Positions 1 to 13,700 of a stretch of DNA of 25,167 nt are shown in pieces (position 1 is the stretch's first letter; each line of letters starts with the position of its first letter). The notes under the pieces are model-generated. The model was not told the DNA's origin. It saw nothing but the letters and a program-made list of their open reading frames with translations, and did no database searches. The position numbers and the translations under genes were made by a program. The stretch comes from Perkinsus marinus ATCC 50983 (lineage: Eukaryota > Perkinsozoa > Perkinsida > Perkinsidae), in assembly GCF_000006405.1 (NCBI RefSeq), contig NW_003217015.1, positions 722,663 through 747,829 of the forward strand, given 5' to 3'.

Positions 1-2563
<2,563 letters not shown>

Positions 2564-2879
2564 AAATAGCCGGCTCTTCACGGCTCCAGGACAACACTAT
2601 GCAAGAATCCTGATAAGAACAACATTACTACGGAATATCGAAATGTCAGTGTGTGTGAGAGAGTGTAAAGTCCAATGCTGATAACACGGATGAGCTTTCA
2701 TTGACAACACGGCTTCAGACGGTGCAATAGACTGTATATACTCTTGGTAGCCTTACGGTCAAGTATGGGATGTGAATCCTTTCTAACAGAAGTGTGGTAT
2801 GTAAGAACCCCCCCCTACCAACACCATTTTCTATGGTGCTCTCGATGGGGTAGTGGACAAATCACATAGAAGCATAACA
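2564..2879. promoter_or_regulatory. Divergent intergenic region between channel and SNW genes
   Basis: About 316 bp separate the channel ATG (minus) from the tentative SNW ATG (plus). The strip should hold both promoters, or trans-splicing acceptor sites. A C8 run is present at 2808-2815. No clear TATA box or operator was seen. The limits depend on two uncertain first exons. Confidence 0.35.
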
Positions 2880-5280
2880 ATGCAGTCACCCGCCCAGAAG
2901 TTGCAAGTTGAAAGAGCCACACAGACAAACTGCGCTGATCAACCGCGCTCGCCCTTCTAATCGACCAACTTTCCGTCCATTGCTGTTGCTGGGCGAGCGA
3001 CAATCGCATCCCGGTCTCCTCTACGTACGATCTTGAGCATTCCTCTAGTAGAGGGCATTGTACTACTTAGCGTTGACGCTGTTGGTTCCACTATGTCTAT
3101 AGTAAGAGCGTCCGACAGTTCTATCAAGCAAGCTTTGGCTCGACACCAACACAAACCTGGTGAGCATTCACGATCCCTACTGGTAATAGGGTGTCTTCCT
3201 TTTAGGGGATCTCAAGGAGCGATGGACTCCCGAGGCCAGTCTGGACAGACCCGATGCCCTGGAGTTGAGGAAGAACACTGATGAGACTCGTAGTGCTCTT
3301 GAAGGTGATAAGGGGAAGGCTATGGGGCGTTGTCGATGTATGGTTACTTATCAGCTGTTCTGGCCCAACGTATAGGGCAGGCGGATACCACCAGAGAGCA
3401 TCTGTCGGGGGCTAACGATGCTCAGAGGAAGCTCGCCAACGCACAGTATCTACGGTAGTAACAAGGGGGAGGCAGAGCCCAGTATAAGCTTGCTGTGGTC
3501 GTTAGAAAATGTGCCGGGTACTTAGATGGGTTGTGTTGGTGGTTTTGTCAGGTACACTCCTAGTAAGGATGCTCCTGGCCGTAACCCCAACATCAAACAG
3601 AGAGTTATCAAGGTGGTTGAGGTCCAGAAGGACCCTATGGAACCGCCAAAATTCCGTCATCATAAAGTCCCAGCTCGTAATAGCCTCAAATCTAAAATCG
3701 TTCAAGTCGCTAATACAATTCTCAGCCCCAAGCGAACCTCCGCCGCCAGTGCTGAGATCCCCTCCCAAGAAGCTCACCAAGGAGGATCAAGCTGTACGCG
3801 CTCGTGCTGTGTTGATGCTATTCAAATTCGCCTTGCACAGATGTGGAAGATTCCGCCATGTGTGAGCAACTGGAAAAATGCTAAGGGTTACGTCATTCCT
3901 TTGGACAAACGTATTGCCGCTGATGGCAGAGGCTTACAGGTAGTAGACTTTACTATAGAGTTGGCCGAGGTAGAGTTTACTTCTTTATGAGTGTGTTTGT
4001 GTTAGGACGTTACGGTATCTGAAAGGCATGCTCAGTTCGCGGAGGATCTGTATATAGCAGAAACGAAGGCCAGGCAGGAAATTAGAATTCGGAATGAGCT
4101 CGCCAAGCAGAAGGCTACGCGTGAACAGGCACGTTTGGACCTGCTTTGTATCTTACATGGTTGGAACCTTGGATTCCTTTAGGAGAGCGAAGAACAGAAA
4201 CTGCGTGATTTGGCGGCTAAAGCTCGCAGGTCTCGTACGAATGCCTTTGCTGGTGGTAGAGGAGACAGGGAGGAAGCTGAGGGTAATGTGGTGCTGACTA
4301 CTGTCATTAGTGTGAGAGGAAAATATGCACATGGTCAACTACATGCGTTGGTGACAATATGCAAATTCTGAGGAAAATTTGGGAAGTTCTTATTGGTTTC
4401 TGTATAGTTCTACCCCTATTCTCATGTAAACTTCTCTAGTACGTGAAAAAAATTTCAAGCTCAGCTGAGGAAAGCGAACATATACTTCATTGCTGTTTGT
4501 GGAAAGCCTGTTATGGCAGATTATCGTAGACAAGATGAAGCACGAGCTGAGGTCATGCGGGAGACTCTTCGTGAGCATCGTATGGAGAAGGCAGGAAGGA
4601 ACAAGCAGGGCCGAGACAGGGACGAGGAAAGAGATATTTCCGAGCTCATCGCCCTGGGCAAACAAGTAGTATCCCCTCACTTGCTGCTGTTAGGATGGTT
4701 ATTCTGCTGTGTTTGGCAGGTCCAGCCCAGCTCCAAGGGTGAGGGTCAATACGATGCTCGACTGTTCAACCAGAGCGGCGGCCTGGACTCTGGCTTTTAT
4801 GATGATGGCGCGAATAACGTATATGACAAAAGGCTGTTTGCTGGTAGGGACTTTGTTGCGGTGGTGATAGGATTTTTAAGGATGTGGAATTAGATCGTTC
4901 CTCGGCCAATAAGATCTACCAGTACGACGCTAAGCGGCTGGAGCAGGCTCGTGAGGAGTATGACAGAGCTGAGGAGAAGGCTGGAGGGGAAAGCAATAGT
5001 GCTGCAGCAGTAGGGAGGCTGGGGTGATGGAAGTAGTAGTATTAGTGGTTGTTGTTAGGTCTATCAACGGCAAGCTCCGGTACAGTTCGAGACTGCTGGA
5101 GATCAGGATCAGTTCGGGTTGTCGGGCTTGTTGGACGACGACGATGAGCCTCAGCAGAAGCAGGCCAGCAAGAGATCTCGGGGAGGTAGGGAAAAGGAGG
5201 AGGAGGAGGAGGTGATGGAGGATTGTTGTTGGTTAGATGATAATCGAGGAGATGAGAGAAAGTCCCGTCGACGCTCTTAA
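2880..5280 (+). CDS. SNW1: SNW/SKIP (Prp45) spliceosome and transcription cofactor
   Basis: Exons with matching phases: 3054(or earlier)-3159, 3206-3304, 3355-3454, 3552-3676, 3726-3793, 3841-3939, 4006-4128, 4183-4282, 4520-4665, 4720-4843, 4894-5009, 5059-5185, 5237-5280 (TAA). The SNW core is unmistakable: [61 protein letters not shown]-terminal landmarks follow: [28 protein letters not shown] and [15 protein letters not shown]. In the family this disordered protein joins the activated spliceosome (Prp19-associated) and transcription complexes in the nucleus. The 5' end is the weak point: ATG 2880 with a first intron about 2907-3053 is a guess, and the family's conserved N-terminal glycine-rich block (FGDGGAFPEI type) was not found. 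Predicted length is about 467 residues, against about 536 in human. Confidence 0.93.
4129..4182 (+). other. GC-AG intron in the SNW gene
   Basis: The flanking exons (4006-4128 ending KATREQ, 4183-4282 starting [18 protein letters not shown]) match the continuous SNW coiled region. Every GT in the gap is in phase 1 and leads to a stop, so only the GC donor (CAG|GCACGT) with acceptor TTTAG keeps phase 0. Length is 54 nt, like its GT-AG neighbours. Confidence 0.7.
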
Positions 5281-5499
5281 GAAGTGGTCAGCAAATGTTG
5301 TCGCTACTTGTTCTTATTCTTCTTATTGCTATCATAATATGTAACACTACTATTACAACAACGTTCGTATTGGAGTTACGATCACCGCCTCACTACAGTG
5401 TTGGGTTTGTATGGAGTACTGGTGAGGGAAGTCGTAACAGGTGTTTGTATGCCGCATAACACTCTTACACTTTCTGCAGCACATGCGGAAAAGGTCGTC

Positions 5500-7174
5500 A
5501 TGAACTCTAGTAGTGGTCATGCAGGGCGTGGCGACATTCAAGATGACAGCATACGGCAGATGTTCCTCGACGCTTACCCTAGAGTAGTATCCAACCTCGA
5601 CTGGGCTGCTGCTGCTGCTCATTGGCTTGTTGTTGTTGTTGTAAGGCTCGCGAGACAGTGATACAGGGCATCGGGGCTTATCTGGATGAGGGCGGTCTGG
5701 GTCCTGATAACGATGTGCATATTGGCGTGAGTCACGATGGAATGGTGACTGAGTTGTTGATTTGGTGACAGGTCTGTAACTACTTCGAGAGGTGTATGAA
5801 CTACAACTGTTTAGGAGGGAAGATGACTCGGGGTTTGACCACGGTTGCAACGTGAGCTCGCTGATAATCTGGTGTTGGTCTCTTACGACGTGATAGGTAC
5901 GTCGCCCTATGTGGGGATTCTTGTGAGCATGTTAAGGACGCCGCTGCCATTGGTTGGAGTGCTGAATTCTTGCAAGCCAGTTTTCTCATGTTCGATGACG
6001 TCATGGATCAGTCAGAGACTCGTCGTGGGAGGTAGAACTACATATAGTAGAGGAGCCTTCCATAGCCCAGGTATTTCCTCTCAGTACGTGTTGGTACAGA
6101 TTGCCGGAGATATCGATGCCCAACTCGCTCAATGATGTTGTTTTTATAGAGAATGCTGTATACACTCTTCTTATTGAGTCTACAGGTTTCGATGCCGATA
6201 TCAAGTTGGCGGTAGGTCTTGCAACGACGAAGTGGTGGCGAGATGGTATTACTTAGATAATCCGGCTTTGCCATGATATTACGTTACGAACGATTATAGG
6301 GCAGCATCTGGACCTCAACTCCGTTCGCCCCGACGATTATACTGTTGATTTGTCGCGGTACACTATGGAGAGGTATGATGATAATGGTAGCAAGGATAGG
6401 CCTTTGGGAAGTTAGTCTTGTCAGGTACTGGGCCACAACAGCATATAAGACAGCCTACTACTCCTTCTGGCTTCCGGTCGCATTAGGCATGGCTATGGCT
6501 CGCTTCCCTCTAGACGACCCGGACTACAAAGGGACTAAGGATGTACGTCTTCTGTGGGTTTTTCTCAAGGTGGATTTTGTGTTATGTTTAGGCTTGCATT
6601 TTACTGGGAAATTTTTTCCAAGCCCAAGATGACTTTCTGGACGTTTTCGGCGACCCTGAGGTCATCGGCAAGGTAAGTTGGAGATCGTTGGCAGTTGATA
6701 TCATGGCATGTGCTTAGGTTGGGACTGATATCAAGGAAAGCAAGTGCTCATATGTTTTCCTCAAGGCAAGGGAGCTGCTGGAGACGAGCGACTCCTGTGG
6801 GACCGACACTGCTGGAAATCGGAAGCATCGTGTCTTGTTCAGGCGAGAGTAAAGCATCGCTCGAACGATTAAATAAATTATACAGCAAAAAAGACAAGAC
6901 AGGTGAGTTGACGGTTACGGCAATAACGCCTTATACTGAGCTTGACAGGTGCCGAGGTGGACGAGATAAAGTGTATTCTCGCTAAGTCCGGCGTTGAGCA
7001 GGCTTTCCGAAGGTGATATCAATGCTCAGTGAATTAGCATAAAAGCCTGGAGGAATCAGGTTCGAGGAGGAAGAGAAAACAAAGGTCGAAGTTTTGTCAA
7101 GGGCCATTAAAAATGCCGGATTGCGGGAAATTATACAAGGATTAACATCTACGATTTACCGTCGTGGAAAATAG
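5500..7174 (+). CDS. FPPS: Farnesyl diphosphate synthase (possible FPP/GGPP synthase)
   Basis: Twelve exons: 5500-5583, 5667-5726, 5772-5851, 5897-6031, 6085-6211, 6257-6372, 6425-6542, 6592-6672, 6718-6796, 6843-6902, 6949-7012, 7060-7174 (TAG); about 372 residues. It condenses DMAPP/GPP with IPP to make prenyl diphosphates for sterols, dolichol, quinones and prenylated proteins. Visible: IPP-binding GGKMTRG; first Asp-rich motif [31 protein letters not shown]; second Asp-rich motif [20 protein letters not shown]-terminal IYRRGK. Residues before the first motif are ASFLMFDD, so the usual Phe pair is Ser-Phe (see findings). Exon 1's end is ambiguous because the intron carries GCT and GTT triplet runs; the donor GTAGTATCC is preferred since the same string is a donor in the SNW gene. 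It follows SNW tandemly, 219 bp from stop to start. Confidence 0.95.
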
Positions 7175-7333
7175 TGGCTTGATACGTGTTCAGTGCCGAC
7201 CTGTTTTCGTACACTCGGTACTACTACCATCGTTTACTGTCGTTTATCGCAGCAGTTACCCTTGAGAATCGTCTTGGGTTGTGTGTCACAGTGGTAGTGG
7301 AGGGGGCGTGCATTTGCATGTCAGCCCTCATGC

Positions 7334-7539
7334 ATGAATGCTGACGAAGCCAGAACCATTGCGGCCCGACTGTGGCAGAAAGATAAGGAGGAGAAGTGTG
7401 TCGGCCTGGCAGAGGGGAGTATGAAGGGCGTCTACGACCAACAATTCCTTCCCGTTCAGCTACTCAGGTCTGAGCGACTGCTTCTGTTACTCTCCAGGAG
7501 AATGAAGATGACTTGAAAAGTGCAAGACTTCAATATTGA
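7334..7539 (+). CDS. Small two-exon protein, unknown function
   Basis: ATG at 7334 opens exon 7334-7453. A 44-nt intron (GTTCAG...CTCTCCAG) leads in phase to exon 7498-7539, ending TGA. The product is about 53 residues, charged and soluble, starting MNADEARTIAARLWQKDKEE and ending ENEDDLKSARLQY. No family was recognised. The good acceptor and charged composition favour a real gene. Reading through the intron instead gives a 60-residue alternative with a Leu/Arg-rich tail, which looks less natural. It lies between FPPS and the convergent glycosyltransferase. Confidence 0.45.
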
Positions 7540-7875
7540 ACTTGGATTGCGAGGCACTAACCCACGAACGGGGCCTACATCATTCTAACAAGCGAATATA
7601 CTCTTAACAATTTTCTTCGACTAGCATAACACAACACGTGGTGTCCACTGAGATTGGTGTTTCATCACGAGTAGAAACGGCAAACTCATACAAAGCATAA
7701 GGAACTGTAACCACCTCAACAGCTGAAGCACAATGTTGCTTCTCTGTCACCGGATAAAGTGCGAAAACTACTGACAAGGAACTATTGTATAAAGAACATC
7801 CTGGGGGCAACAACTGGCTACTGACACAGCGCCGATGGTACTTCGTAATGAACGAAATGTTCATTAATTCTATCG
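7540..7875. other. Convergent 3' intergenic region
   Basis: This holds the 3' flanks of the small plus-strand gene and of the minus-strand glycosyltransferase, which converge here. The reading frames seen have no recognisable content. No RNA gene or repeat was seen. Confidence 0.5.
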
Positions 7876-10691
7876 TTACGTACGAGAATCCTGCTCGTCG
7901 TTTTCCCACACGGTGAACCAATCGACATCAGGATGTGGTGGGGTCGGTGGAATATCATGGATCTTCTGCTCGCGAACACCGATTTTAACATTCTTCCTTT
8001 GGTGGCTGTAAACCAATAGATTCTGGCACAAAGCGCATATTCTGAATAATAGCGACTGGAGACGGTACCAGGGGAACACAATGAAATCAATAACGCCGGA
8101 TCTGAGGTCATGTCGATCACGGAGAACGAAAACCTCGAAGATGAGCACTTGAACGTAGAGGAGTGCAGTAAAAACAAGAGTCATTAGAATGAGGCCGAGC
8201 CAGTCACGGAAAAGTAAACCACAGAGCAAGAAAGCGCGCAACCAATCCAATAGAATACAGAGAAGCTCCTGAAGGAAGTACGGCTTCAGAACCAGAGATG
8301 CCCCATGGCAGAACGATCGGGGATTGATGACCTCCCAGAGATACGTGAACGTCTTCTTGTGCGATGTTAGATCCCACGACTTGACCCTCTGACGGAAGAG
8401 CACTGGCCAGGTATCAGGAGCATACGTGGGGACGATCGTTTGTGCACAAGAAATGATCGTAGACTCGTCACGCTTCCTCAAGAGAGTCAAACCCATGTAC
8501 ATATCCTCACCGTTGAACACAGTATCATGCTCAAAAAGGACCTCATCGAGCGCCTCGCGATCCCACAGTGACACAGCACCATGGCATGATAGCGACCGAG
8601 CCATCTTCGACTGGAATAGCTTATGCACTGCAGCCATCTTGTACTCAACATCCTGCATCTTCACAAGCATATCAGGTTTCCCATCAGGAGTAGTTGCTGT
8701 GATGGGGAAGTGAACAGCTTTGATGTTCGGATTTGCACGAAGTTGTTCATGTGGAATATACAGATCCGCCGGAAGCGGCACATCATCGTCGATCATAACG
8801 GAATACTTGAAGTCGGGAACTCGACCGTTTTGGGCTAGGTACGGTATCCAGTATTTATTAACCCAGTAGAAAGCGAACGTCTTGTTGCCTTCTGGAATAT
8901 AAACATAATTGATATCAGGATGAACTTGTTGAGTTGCCCACTCAGTCTCATCTTCAGGATGTAATGTACCACCATTATCACAGACGAAGATGTGACTAGG
9001 AGGAAAGACCATTAGAGCAGCACGTAGAGTACTTGTGAAGGTTTCATAACGTTCCTCTGTCATAGCAGAGAGATGACATGCGATCATCAAACAGCAGTCA
9101 TACGCCAACGTTTGCTTCATGACTACTTCCTCACAGGCAGAATCAGTGCTGTCCGAGCTCTCATCAGACAGGAAATCATCACTGAGTGGAGATGCGATGC
9201 CCGCATGATCGAATTGGGGATTCGCATCGGTGTTCAGAGAACGATCTGAACCACCCGCGAGGCTCACATGTTGCTGCTTCTTAGCCACCACATCTTGAAC
9301 ATGACGAGTATAGACGGGAGCGCGTGGCCACTTGACAAAGACGCAAGCGACGAGGAAGAGGAAGGTGTCGAGGAGGACATCGACAAAGATGAGGATATCC
9401 AACCACGAATGCGCATTCCAAATTGAGACTTCCCCATAGAGATCATCACCAACCGACCTGTTGTTAGCGAGGATATTCTGGGGGGAATAGTAGAGTACGA
9501 TATACAGGGTAGCGACGAGTAGAAGTAGGAAGAAGATGTTGAGAGCGGCCACGTAGAAGAGCTGGCGAATCCAATGTCTCCGCTTTGCTGCAGCCTTGCA
9601 GGCCTTCCACTGGCTGATCCGCCTCTTCCATGTTCCAGACTGGAACCTCATCGCAGGATCCCTCGACATGTAGCATTCCATATCGCCCTCGGACATGCCC
9701 CTAAGCTCCTCCTCGTCCATCGCTGGAGGCACCACGCATACCGAACCATCACTAGAAACATCCAGACCGACAGTAGCAGCGTTGAAATCGTCCTCCCAAT
9801 GGGCCTCCACCTGCTGCCGCAAATACATTCTTTTCTGAGGGAGCTCTCTGGCCATCCTTGCCATGCCCTCTGCTTTCTCCTTGCGCAAGTTGAGATCTAC
9901 ATACCATAGCACCCACTCAGCGAAGAACCATATGACAGCTATGAGCATACCAGCCAAAATGATACCTCGCATACCAAGGATGTTTGAAGGCGTTACATCG
10001 TACTTGCTTGAGCAGTAGGATAACGTTAGGACCTACACAGTGAAGGGCGTAGCACAATGACTCAGCAGCATGCACTCCCAATACCTCTTTGCAGAAGAGG
10101 GTCTCCCAAGGAGAGTTCGGCGATAACTTAACCTGACATTTTGGAATACCAGGTTTCATCACGTCGTTGCCGATCTCTGGTAAGTTAGCCGGATCAGGGC
10201 ACTCTCCAAGGTAATACGTCCCGGTGTCGTCAACTCGGCGACATGCCTCATGACATTCGTACTGGGGAAAGCACTGGTAGTCCTCTTCACCGTTTCGAGG
10301 CAAGCGACAGTTGTTGAGCGACTGGTCAATAGGGGTGTTGCTAGGAAGAGGATCGATACTGGAGTTGTACATAACCATGTCGTTCCAACCGTTCCGAACG
10401 ATCTCCAATTTACACGTAGGACCCGAGGGTGCAGTCTCGTGAGTGATCGAGAAAGACTCCGAGAAGGCTGGACAGTTGGCTAGAGGAACCTCGTAACCTG
10501 CACCACAACAACACTTAGGGACGTCAGAGGTAAACGACAATACCAGTCTGGTTAGGTTGATAAGCCCAGGATAGGTTCAATGTGAACAAAGAGCACGCTG
10601 TGAAGATGCATAGGGCGAGTGAGAAGACCTGTACAATGAGGAAAATGATGGGGCTCGACACTGACACTGCTAGCTTACCAGGACCGTCCAT
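7876..10691 (-). CDS. GT2-type membrane glycosyltransferase with Cys-rich N-terminal domain
   Basis: Exons 10544-10691, 10033-10497 and 7876-9965 join in phase to about 900 residues. Residues 13-40 are a signal-anchor helix (IIFLIVQVFSLALCIF). Residues 50-200 form a Cys-rich, probably lumenal/extracellular domain. A second helix (GIILAGMLIAVIWFFAEW) crosses an exon junction at about 205-225, and a helix pair lies at about 338-417. The cytosolic catalytic domain follows: CDNGG (533-537), MIDDD (D at 597-599), GEDMYMG (690-696), and RQRVKSW (729-735) in place of the usual QxxRW. Two or three further helices and a proline-rich tail end it. The plan resembles processive GT2 enzymes (chitin, hyaluronan, cellulose synthase types), which move the polymer through their own helices; substrate cannot be read from sequence. 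The donor of intron 2 (GTCCTAAC) is unusual but is the only phase-compatible choice. Confidence 0.85.
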
Positions 10692-10700
10692 CGCTCGAAA
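10692..10700. promoter_or_regulatory. Nine-base gap between divergent start codons
   Basis: The glycosyltransferase ATG (10691-10689, minus) and the ATG of the first repeat-protein gene (10701-10703, plus) are nine bases apart. If both starts are right, each promoter must overlap the other gene's first exon, or mRNA 5' ends are made by trans-splicing, as is known in perkinsids and dinoflagellates. No promoter motif was seen. Confidence 0.4.
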
Positions 10701-13700
10701 ATGGGTAGTATCGGTGGAAGTTTGACCTTAGGAACCACAAGGGCGGGCCGGCTGTCCTCAACGTCGGGCTTTGGGATAGGTGGTGCAGGGGAGTTAGACG
10801 AAGACATTATTGTACAGCTGACAACTACTGGCGATGTCTGTTTGCCCACAGTGCGGGGAAGCGAAGAAACGGGAAAATCTTCGATGGTGTGGTATCGGCT
10901 TTTGAGAGGGACGGGCTAGACGAGGTAATTATCAGTGATAGCAGGTCATAAGGTGGACTGCGAGATGGTCTTGAGTTATACCGTTTGGCATGGCGGAGCG
11001 AAGCGATTCATGATTACAAACTTTCTGTCGCCATAATTTGTATAATTACTGACAAGTCGAAACTAAATCTCGCACGCCTAGGAGCGCGCAGAGTGTGATG
11101 AGAGTCGATAATCCATGACAATCAGGAAGGTCTTCGATCGCCTCTACGATCAGGCAGCTGTGAGTAGCTCGGCGTAGCGAAGCTCCTGTATGATGGACGG
11201 TTATTCAGGAGCAACGGGAGCGACGGAGGGTTGAGCGTGAGAAGCGACTAGCAGAGCAAGCCAGGGACGAGGAAGAGACTATGCTCCCTCTGAATAGGAA
11301 GGCTGGCAAGATGGAGAGGAAACAAAGTGATGACTTATTCGAGCGACTGTATAACGGGTAGTATCTTTATGTCCACTTGGGGACATCGTATTGTCCAAAG
11401 ATACGCCGCACGGCGAAGATTTGTTGATGAGCAGCGGGAAGCGCAAGCGAAGGAGTTTATCGAAATGGCCCAACCTGGCGGCCTTGGACGAAGGCCTGAT
11501 ATAGATCGTATCAACAGCCTCTATGAGTATGGGGTCTCGTCGACCTGGTCGGTGCATCTGTGCTGTTGTAGGGACTATAAAGGGCGGCGGCTGGCAAGGC
11601 GGGAGGCGTTCATAGCTCGGCAGAAAGAGATTGACGAGATGGCTCGAGGGTGAGTGCTTTGATCAGCTCATGTCAGTCAGGTGATCTGCTGTAGGAACTG
11701 CAGTAGGCCTAAGTCGTCCACTAGCAGCATATGGGAAAAACTGTACGGGGCGGTAAGGACCACTTGGTAGTGCATATGGAGGGTCAGGTACCGGGAGCGG
11801 GAGGAACTCTCAGAACGCCGTAGGCTACTGGTAGAGGCAGCAGAAGAGAAGGAACGGCGCAAGAAGTATAAGACTATTGTGAAGCTCCCCAGGGGTGGTC
11901 GGTTGCCGACACCACGGTGTGCGAAGATGCTCAACTGTCATGGCTTCAATATTCCTATCGATCCCAACCGTGAGGAGAAGCCTCGAGGGCTGGATCCTAT
12001 ACGAGATGCAGAGGTCCAAGCAAGGGTGGATAGCCTATATAAGGATGCTATAGATCGGAGGGAGCGGCAGAGAGATAGGGAGGAGAGGTAGCAGTATGAT
12101 CGAGGTTAGATGGGGAGGTACATAGAGAATGATATCAGGAAACAGCTGTTGGACTTGGCAGCGGATATAGGAGCTGCTTGTGGCGGTATGAACGCCAAGG
12201 CCTTGTCTTCCACACAGGAGGGCGATGCTGTCCACGATAGACTGTAGGAGTTTGGAGATGAGGGTGTTCATCGTTTATAACTTGAATGTTAGGCATCGGT
12301 CTCGCTTCGCTCCGCCATGCCGAGTCTCTAGAGTCTTAGCCAAGGATGAGTGCTGGGAGAAATTCAATACGAAGACATGCTCAGTTCATGCATCGCGGCA
12401 GCTTACTCCGGACGCTCTCAAGGAGACTTTTGATAGGCTGTAGTATAGACTTTGACGACACAGATCTCCGCTCATTGTATCCAATAGTTACTCGGACTCG
12501 GCCGCTCGAGCGAAACGGCAGGAGCAGCGCCGTCTAGAAGAAGAGCAGAAGGTTCGTGAGTTGCAGGAAGAGGCAACTCGACAGGCTACCACCAAGCGGC
12601 GACCGACTCGGCGACCAAAGCAGCTCAGTGGGGACGGGCACAGTATTCTCCAGCAGACGGCTAGGCCAGGACGAGTGTAAGTTTGGTCGTTGGTGGGCTG
12701 CTCCGAGGTTCAATGTTTCGAGGTATTCGAGCCTCGCGGCTGCCGGCCTTCGATACGCCTCCTCACATGCCAGCGGCGGGACCACTACGGATTCCGAGGT
12801 AGCAGGCTCGTGAATCATCTATCTAACCTGCTCGGCTCCTCAGAGTATCGGGTATGGATCGCCACTTTGGGTCTACGATGAGGGACTTAGTACCTTCGAG
12901 ACGCTTTTGCGTCAACTTGATACAGATTAGCATGGACCATGCCAATGTTGTTCCCCTTATACATCGTTAGCTTCGTGTTGTCAATCTGGGTCCGAGTGCC
13001 CGGCTTATTGATCAGTGTTCCAGCGATCAATATGTAGATCTCGACAGATTGATACTGCCGGATATGGCCACTCTGGAGAGGAACGATGAGCTCTTGGGTC
13101 AACTTCCTGGTTGCTTCTGGTGGAGGGCAGTATTTGAAATCAGTGGAAGCTCAGGACTGGAATTGGCATTTGCATAGAACATGGCATGCGAGACAAAAGA
13201 GTCACGAGAAGAGGCTTGTTGGAAGCGTAGCTAGGTGTACCTTATGATTGGGTGATTCGTTTACCACTTGAGGTGGAAGTTGCTATACGTGAAGTGCGAT
13301 TTCTGGCAGAGTGCTTATTAACTGGCCTCGGTGACTTTACCGATCGGAAGCCTAATCTGGTCGCTGAGGTAGAGCCATAGCAGCGAAGTCCCCCTGGTGG
13401 TCGTAGCTCTTCATTCTGGTCTCGCGGAATTTAGCTCTGCCACCCAAACGCCGCGAAGGGGAGGTGTTGTGGATTTTTCTCATCAGCTAACGTGCACTAT
13501 AGACTTACGACACTTTGGGTTTCTCCCACAGTGGGAATCTCACTGGCACCGAAAGTCAGTTACATCAGGTCTCCTACTACTTCCAGTTGAGACTTTCGAG
13601 CGGAAGGTTCATGAAAGAGAGAAGGCGGTTGGCTTCAAGCCACTCGGTTTGCATCTGGGAGCGGGAGCCATGGATGAATGGATGCTAGAGTTGAGAGGCT

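Noticed and set aside
11753-11797. Apparent one-base frame break, or a GG-AG or 18-nt intron, in gene A
   Set aside because: A 45-nt GT-AG intron ending GGGAG at 11797 keeps phase 0, so no special class or error is needed.
12242-12250. In-frame TAG where an RLY tyrosine was expected in gene A, suggesting readthrough or a decayed gene
   Set aside because: A donor CT|GTAGGAG with acceptor CTCTAG at 12331 keeps the phase, so no stop is read.
12887-13102. 71-codon minus-strand frame that looked Lsm-like
   Set aside because: The resemblance did not hold beyond a few residues, and plus-strand coding of gene A covers the same bases.
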